Positions 59,138-64,000 of a stretch of DNA of 64,000 bases are shown in pieces. The DNA comes from Wenjunlia tyrosinilytica. Lineage in GTDB: Bacteria; Actinomycetota; Actinomycetes; Streptomycetales; Streptomycetaceae. Below the pieces are notes generated by a model. It did no database searches. It had not been told where the DNA came from and was given only the letters and a program-made list of their open reading frames with translations. A program made the translations under genes and the position numbers. Numbering within the stretch: the first letter of the stretch is position 1; each line of letters begins with the position of its first letter. The DNA lies in NCBI RefSeq assembly GCF_014646055.1, contig NZ_BMMS01000031.1, positions 28,243-92,242 on the forward strand. Reading direction: 5' to 3'.

Positions 59138-62065
59138 TCACGAATACGGCTGCTTGTCCTGTGCTTCCGCAGGCCCGTCGGCGACTTGCTCAATGAGCCG
59201 TCGCCGGTCCTTCGGCCCGGAGGCGTAGGCGTCCATGCCTGCGGCGGCCAAGGGATGAAGTGGATCTGTCTCGAGATCGCCGTGCAGACGCAGCAGTACA
59301 TGGTCGTCACCGACCAGGCAGTCGGTGTACGGAAGGGCGTGCGACAGAAGGCGGGCGAAATCATCGCAAGCCGCCCGGACGTCCACCTTGTCGAGGCCGA
59401 GCCAGACGTGCAGCGTGCCGTCCTGAACGGTCAGCTCGACGTCGATGCGGGTATCGGCCGCCTCGGCGGCTTCGCCGCCCCACTTCAGGGTCTCGTCCAG
59501 CGCGCCGAGGTGGATGGGGAGCGGGCGGAAGATCTCCTGACGCATGTCGTCGCGGACCGTGACGCCGGTGGCCGGGGCCTGATCGCGCCACCAGTCCTGC
59601 ACGACGTCGCGAACGGAGGCGGCCTGCGGCCCGCTGTTCAGCGCTCGCCGTACGGCGTCCGCCGCGTTTCGCCGAACCACGCTCGCGACGTCTGATCCAG
59701 GTTCGGCAGCCATACGGCGTAGGAGCGATCCAGGCCCGAGTCGGGTGTCGTCGAGGACCTTCGGGTACAGCTCGCGCAGGGCGTCCGGTACGGCTGTGCC
59801 GTCCGGCCCGAGCAGCTGGCGGATGCGTTCTGCCCAGGCAAGAAACGCCTCGGTGTCGCCGGTGGTGAGGAGGTCGGTGCCGAGGTCGCCGCGGGCGAGC
59901 ATGCGGGCGCGCTGCCTTTCCGTCGGCTGGCCGAGGCCATCGAGTTGGGCGCGCAGGAGGAAGACGAGCAGGTCCCGTTCCGGGGCGGGGAGATGGTCGA
60001 CGGCACCGTTGACGGGGGTGGCGAGGATGTCCAGGACGGCCTCGGCGGTCGCCCTCTTCGCCTCCGGCTTCCCGGGGGTTCCGGGCAGACGCTCGGTCCA
60101 TCGGTGCACACGGCCTCGAGCGTCCCGCAGCCTGATCGTGGCGGTGAAGCTCTTCAGGTGGTCCGGCCCCGAGACGTCGTACGTGTAATCGTGGTCGATC
60201 CCGTATGTGGTGGCCATGGTGGCGAGGATGGTCACCGGGTCGTGCTGGTGTTCCAAGGCGGAGAGCCAGTCGTCGAGGACGGCGGGCCGGCGCCTGAGCA
60301 GCCGAGGCCCGTGGATGCGCCAGGCCGCGACGACGACCGCCTGGGTGGCGTCCGACACCGCTGTGCGGCTCTGTCCGCTCTCACCGCGGCTCGTCAGCAG
60401 CCCTTCGGCGAGCTGGAGGGTCGCACCGAGCCGGGCGGTGTCATCGTCAGAGGTGGTGAGGATGCGTGCCTCGTCCTCGTCGGGGGTGAGGCCGTGCGCG
60501 AGGGCCTGGCGGACGCGGACGTGGGCGGCGAGGTGGTTCACCACGTGCGAGCCGTGGTGGGCGAGGAGGTGGTTGTCGCGCTGGCGGGCGGCGGTCGCCG
60601 CCGCCTGGTTCTCGTGGACCCAGGAGGCATGGGTGAGGGCTTGGGCGAGGAGCCCGTCCGCGCGATGCCCAAGCTCGAACATCGCCGCCAGGTCGCTCAC
60701 GGCATCCCGATGTCGGTTGCCCGGCTGCGCGTAGGGCAGCGGCGACACGGTAGGCAGGTTCGCGGGTGTCGCCTTCCGCTCGGCGCCCGCCGCAGCCACC
60801 TTTGGGTATGCGTCGAGCAGTGCTCGTGCCGCCGCCGCCCGCGCCGCCTTCTTGGACTGGCCGGTGCCTCCCGCCATGCGGCCGGTTCCGGTGCGGACAG
60901 TGGCACGGAAGACCTTGCGGTGGTCCGGGCCCTCCTCGTCGTAGTCGTAGGTCAGTCCTTCCTTATGGAAAGCCGTATGCGCCAGAGTGACGGGATCGGC
61001 TCCCGTCTCCGCGGACGGCCGGTCGAGGTCGGGCCACACGGAGGCGACCAGCCTCTGGGCGATGTCGTGCTCGCCACAAAGACTGAGCACGCCGAGGATC
61101 TGCCGGGCCACTCCTTCGAAGACGGACCTGGCGGGCTGCTGCGCCTCCCCCGCGCCCATGCGCACCAGCCCCTGCTTGGCAGCCCACGCGCCGAGCGCAA
61201 GGTCGGCGGCGGCACGACGCCGGGCGTGTTCGCTCGACTGTTCGCCCACCTTCCGAGGGGTCGCCCATCGCGCGTAGGCGTCGAGCAGAATCACGTCGAG
61301 CGCGGTGGCACCGAGCCGGTCGAGCAGACCGAGCACGTGCGGTGTGACCTGGTCGACGTGGTGACTCTCGTAGAGATGACTGCGGTGTTCGGCGGCCAGG
61401 CCGAGCCAGGCAGTGACTTCGGGGCCGGCGTCCCATCCGCGCACGGCCTTCGCCACGATCTCGCGGACCTCTTGCCCGTACGTGCCCACCAGCGACACGG
61501 GCGGCTCGCACAGCGCCGGGTACGTGACGTCGTGGACGTCAAGCCGCCGTTCGGCGCGGGAGTAGGGCCGGACCGGCTCGGGCGACGGACGCTGTCCGGC
61601 CGCGGGCGGGGCCGACCGCGCGGGCCGGGCCGGGCGGGCGGCTTCGGGGGGTGTGTTCCGGACCCGGCGGGTGGACACCGGACGCTGGTGGGCAGGACGC
61701 GAGTCGGTGCGCCGAGGGCCCGCCTGCGCCCTCCGCCCGCCGGTTGGCGATGTGTCATACCTGCCGTCCAGGAGGTTCTGGAGTTCGTTGGTGAGCCAGG
61801 AGGGCAGTCCGGTCGGGGGGTGGCCGCCGTCGAAGAAGTCGCCAGCCAGGTCAACGCAGTACGCGTACCGCTCCCACTCGTGGTGGCGTGCGTGTTCCTG
61901 ACCGAGCGTGCGCAGCGCCGACCGCATCCGCGCGTACGGCACCGTCTCGCCGGCCAGCTGGTACGACCTCCGGTTCCGCGCGGCATCGATGGCGAGCGCG
62001 ATGCGGTGCACGGGTGTCGGCGGCGCGGTCTCGCGCAGCGACACGATGCCGACCCAGCGGTTCAT
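59138..62065 (-). CDS. Tandem RNase III-like / dsRNA-binding domain protein
   Basis: ATG 62065 follows a GGGGGAGGG site. I read the 975-residue protein as: N-terminal helical region (1-100), Pro/Arg linker (105-175), RNase III-like module (about 215-345), dsRBD (about 356-422), second RNase III-like module (about 455-600), second dsRBD (about 608-683), and an unrecognised C-terminus. The dsRBDs are clearest: GPDHRKVFRATV with GQSKKAARAAAARALLDAY, and GPDHLKSFTATIRLRD with KPEAKRATAEAVLDILA. In the RNase III-like modules the catalytic acid positions are largely replaced (LLDRLGATALD, AHHGSHVVN, SDATQAVVVAA). It probably binds dsRNA; cleavage is doubtful. Confidence 0.7.
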   Translation of the reverse strand: MNRWVGIVSLRETAPPTPVHRIALAIDAARNRRSYQLAGETVPYARMRSALRTLGQEHARHHEWERYAYCVDLAGDFFDGGHPPTGLPSWLTNELQNLLDGRYDTSPTGGRRAQAGPRRTDSRPAHQRPVSTRRVRNTPPEAARPARPARSAPPAAGQRPSPEPVRPYSRAERRLDVHDVTYPALCEPPVSLVGTYGQEVREIVAKAVRGWDAGPEVTAWLGLAAEHRSHLYESHHVDQVTPHVLGLLDRLGATALDVILLDAYARWATPRKVGEQSSEHARRRAAADLALGAWAAKQGLVRMGAGEAQQPARSVFEGVARQILGVLSLCGEHDIAQRLVASVWPDLDRPSAETGADPVTLAHTAFHKEGLTYDYDEEGPDHRKVFRATVRTGTGRMAGGTGQSKKAARAAAARALLDAYPKVAAAGAERKATPANLPTVSPLPYAQPGNRHRDAVSDLAAMFELGHRADGLLAQALTHASWVHENQAAATAARQRDNHLLAHHGSHVVNHLAAHVRVRQALAHGLTPDEDEARILTTSDDDTARLGATLQLAEGLLTSRGESGQSRTAVSDATQAVVVAAWRIHGPRLLRRRPAVLDDWLSALEHQHDPVTILATMATTYGIDHDYTYDVSGPDHLKSFTATIRLRDARGRVHRWTERLPGTPGKPEAKRATAEAVLDILATPVNGAVDHLPAPERDLLVFLLRAQLDGLGQPTERQRARMLARGDLGTDLLTTGDTEAFLAWAERIRQLLGPDGTAVPDALRELYPKVLDDTRLGPGSLLRRMAAEPGSDVASVVRRNAADAVRRALNSGPQAASVRDVVQDWWRDQAPATGVTVRDDMRQEIFRPLPIHLGALDETLKWGGEAAEAADTRIDVELTVQDGTLHVWLGLDKVDVRAACDDFARLLSHALPYTDCLVGDDHVLLRLHGDLETDPLHPLAAAGMDAYASGPKDRRRLIEQVADGPAEAQDKQPYS

Positions 62066-62947
62066 GGCCCTCCCCCTGCCGGGTGACGCGGCCCTGCCCG
62101 GCCCCGGCACGCGCTCCCGGGTAGCGTCGGTGCGCTGACCCGGTGCTTGCGTACGGGCGGCAGCCTGCCCCCGGTCCTGCTGTCCCCTCCTCCCGCCGCT
62201 CCTCACGACCCGGTGATCACGGCGGCACTGGCCCGTCAGCGTAGGCCGCCGGACGCGAGTTCGGGAAGGGTTACATCGCGGGCAAGGGGTGAAGCCGGTG
62301 GCCCCACCACCTGCCGCTACTGGTGCCGTCCGCCGCTCCACCACCAGCGCCGCTGAGCGGATGGTGGTTGCGGCGGATTCGCTGGCGTCGCGCCGGTTCG
62401 ACGGTCACCAAGGTCCGCAGCCGGGCGACAGAGACACGCGTGACCGAGCCAGCTGTCGCGGTACACCCACTCATTTTCGATCACCTGAACGCCCCGGTAA
62501 CTGCGGAATTTGACGTACCGCCCGAGACGCGGTGTCCTGCGTCCATGACCAGGAACACGAGTGGCAGCGGCCCTGCCGCCACCCCCGCCAGTGACTTCGA
62601 ACTCGGCTGCGGCAAGGCTTACTTGCGGATGGGTAACGTCACGGAGCGAGTCCAACTAGTGCTTGCTACAACGCTCCTTGTTGCCGTCCTCGGGACCCTG
62701 GCCATCAACGCATTGGTTGTGGCGCGAACCCCTCGCCTGTGACGGTTGCAGGGGCAGCCCGTCAAGGGTTTGGCGGGTGGCAGCCCTCGCCAGCGTCGCA
62801 GGAAGCGGTCTTGCCAATTGACTCACGTCCCGATGATGACCCTCGGGACAACCGGGCACCGAGCAGGGGAAGGGGGACGGCATCCTCGGTATCGGCCCCC
62901 TTTCAAGGTGCGTTCGGCGGACCACGAGCGCTTCGGCGTCCAACGAT
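62066..62947. other. Intergenic region with a doubtful small membrane-protein frame
   Basis: This is about 880 bp. A frame from ATG 62545 to 62742 encodes 65 residues ending in a hydrophobic segment VQLVLATTLLVAVLGTLAIN. It has no ribosome-binding site, so I do not call it as a gene. Otherwise I see only promoter-sized sequence for the flanking divergent genes. Confidence 0.4.
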
Positions 62948-63736
62948 GTGGCCGACTTCCTGTCGACTGTGATCAGCTCTCAGCTGACAAGGACAGGCCG
63001 CACGGTCTTCAATGGCGTCGTGGCCACGCCGATACCCATACCCCCGCCCCCGCCCCCGCCCGCCACCCTGGAGATGATCTCGGGTAGCGCTGCGCCGGAC
63101 GAAGTCCTGGCGTGTCTACGCACACGGCGGCCGGTGTTCCATTCCGAGGCCGATCTCCAGCACAGTTTCGCCCTCGCCGTGGGTGAGGTCGCGCCGGAGG
63201 TCAGGTGCCGTCTCGAGGTCCCGGTGCGCGGGAGCGACGCCTCGGAGTACGTGGACCTACTGTGCCTGGGGCCTGCGGGCCGTACGGCAATCGAATTCAA
63301 ATACGTAACCCGGCAGTGGTCGGGTACCGCCGGGACTCCTCCCGAGGAGTACGCCTTGCGCGGACACAACGCGCCGGACGTCGCGCGTAGGGACTTCCTG
63401 CGGGACGTAGGAAGGCTGGAACGCTTCTGCGACCGCGAGGACCAGAACGGGCTGGCCCTGCTCATCACAAACGAGTCCGCCCTGTGGCGCCCCAGGCAAC
63501 GCAGGATGCCCACCAGGGACGGGGAGTTCCGGATCCACCACGGCCGCGAACTGAGCGGCACCTTGCTGTGGGCCGGCGGTTCCTTCCCGGACAACACCCG
63601 AGTTCTGCGAGGCGCCTACACGCTCGCCTGGCGTCCGTACACCCAGTTTGAGGGCCCAAGTAGCGAATTCCGCTGCCTCGCGGTGTTCATCACTCCAAAC
63701 CCAGCACGGCCCCAGTCGTCACACGAGGCGCCATGA
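62948..63736 (+). CDS. PD-(D/E)XK-like hypothetical protein
   Basis: The product is up to 262 residues; the start is uncertain (GTG 62948 lacks a ribosome site, and ATG 63074 follows a run of prolines). Core features suggest a PD-(D/E)XK nuclease fold: SEADLQHSFA with an early Glu67, SEYVDLLCLGPAGRTAIEFK giving Asp103, Glu116 and Lys118, then LLITNES. Length and motif match small actinobacterial proteins of unknown role. It lies at the edge of the island beside an IS630-type element. Confidence 0.6.
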   Translation: MADFLSTVISSQLTRTGRTVFNGVVATPIPIPPPPPPPATLEMISGSAAPDEVLACLRTRRPVFHSEADLQHSFALAVGEVAPEVRCRLEVPVRGSDASEYVDLLCLGPAGRTAIEFKYVTRQWSGTAGTPPEEYALRGHNAPDVARRDFLRDVGRLERFCDREDQNGLALLITNESALWRPRQRRMPTRDGEFRIHHGRELSGTLLWAGGSFPDNTRVLRGAYTLAWRPYTQFEGPSSEFRCLAVFITPNPARPQSSHEAP

Positions 63737-63902
63737 ACAAACTCCCTGGCATGTCATTGACGCAGCGGCAGGAGCTTGCAATAATAGCGCCCTTTACGCG
63801 CGACCTTGAGCATGCCTGGACAGGTCACCTCACCTGACTACTGAGGTTTTCGGGTTCATGTCGGGTAGTGACAGCGGGTGATCCCTGCGGTACGCCGTTG
63901 GT
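63737..63902. other. Short intergenic stretch before the IS630-type gene
   Basis: Contains AT-rich GCAATAATAGCGCC near 63777, and probably the left end of the IS630-type element; its inverted repeat cannot be defined without the right end. Confidence 0.4.
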
Positions 63903-64000
63903 ATGCGGTATGCGCAAGGTGGAGGTCTGACGCGGGAGCGGCAGGCTGCCCGGGAAGGGATTCGGCTGGAGGCCGGGGAGCGGTTCGCCCGGGGTGGGAT
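63903..64000 (+). CDS. IS630-family transposase, N-terminal fragment at the window edge
   Basis: From ATG 63903 the frame reads MRYAQGGGLTRERQAAREGI, RLEAGERFARGG, the beginning of the helix-turn-helix region of IS630-type transposases. The gene continues beyond the window, so integrity cannot be judged. Confidence 0.65.
   Translation, partial: MRYAQGGGLTRERQAAREGIRLEAGERFARGG

Noticed and set aside
62545..62742. Small single-pass membrane protein gene
   Set aside because: It has a plausible hydrophobic segment, but no ribosome site and weak codon bias; kept only as a note in the intergenic entry.

Overview
The window is about 72% GC with strong GC3 bias, and carries families typical of Streptomyces: a Cvn conservon, NsdA, DUF397, DUF317 and DUF6243 proteins. 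It reads as a Streptomyces chromosome. About the first 47 kb is ordinary chromosomal content; from about 47.5 kb to the right edge it is an accessory island.

Left part (0-25.4 kb). A Cvn sensor kinase (cvnA, with the first codons of cvnB) is followed by a three-gene set resembling a MukF/MukE/MukB (JetA/B/C) SMC complex with no nuclease subunit beside it. Next come an alpha/beta hydrolase, the 5-oxoprolinase operon pxpABC, two overlapping GT4 glycosyltransferase genes, a HEAT-repeat protein, a PAS-SpoIIE phosphatase, the regulator nsdA, an APH-fold kinase, a small pentapeptide-like ORF, a conserved hypothetical and a DUF397 protein.

Middle part (25.5-47.4 kb). A CoA-ester/steroid-type catabolic block holds two thiolase-fold proteins without the thiolase Cys/His residues, a double-DUF35 protein, an enoyl-CoA hydratase, two acyl-CoA synthetases, a nitronate monooxygenase, a VWA protein, a DUF2236 oxygenase and an acyl-CoA dehydrogenase. 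Its promoters carry two KstR-like sites (TnnAACnnGTTnnA) and two copies of a CTGAC-N5-GTCAG dyad, which suggests shared control. Then comes a LacI regulator with two operators next to a decayed glycoside locus: a binding-protein/permease deletion scar, an intact GH5-like enzyme and a frameshifted GH38 tail. After that are a family 5 uracil-DNA glycosylase, a STAS protein, an isocitrate-lyase-superfamily enzyme and the PTS-type dihydroxyacetone kinase operon dhaKLM.

Right part (47.5-64 kb). This island holds a frameshifted DUF317 gene, an 864-residue protein with an internal T5orf172/GIY-YIG-like domain, an 839-residue unknown gene enclosed by 43-bp inverted repeats, a 518-residue PD-(D/E)XK-like protein, an IS5-type element lying between two gene ends, a truncated DUF4365 gene, and a DUF6243 gene. 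It also holds a 975-residue protein that I read as two tandem RNase III-like/dsRBD modules with altered catalytic residues, a 262-residue PD-(D/E)XK-like protein, and the start of an IS630-type transposase. The mix of nuclease-like and dsRNA-binding proteins with mobile elements looks like a defence or conflict island. The strongest candidates for something undescribed are the tandem RNase III/dsRBD protein and the inverted-repeat-bounded 839-residue gene with its nuclease-like neighbour. All assignments come from reading the sequence by eye, without database searches.
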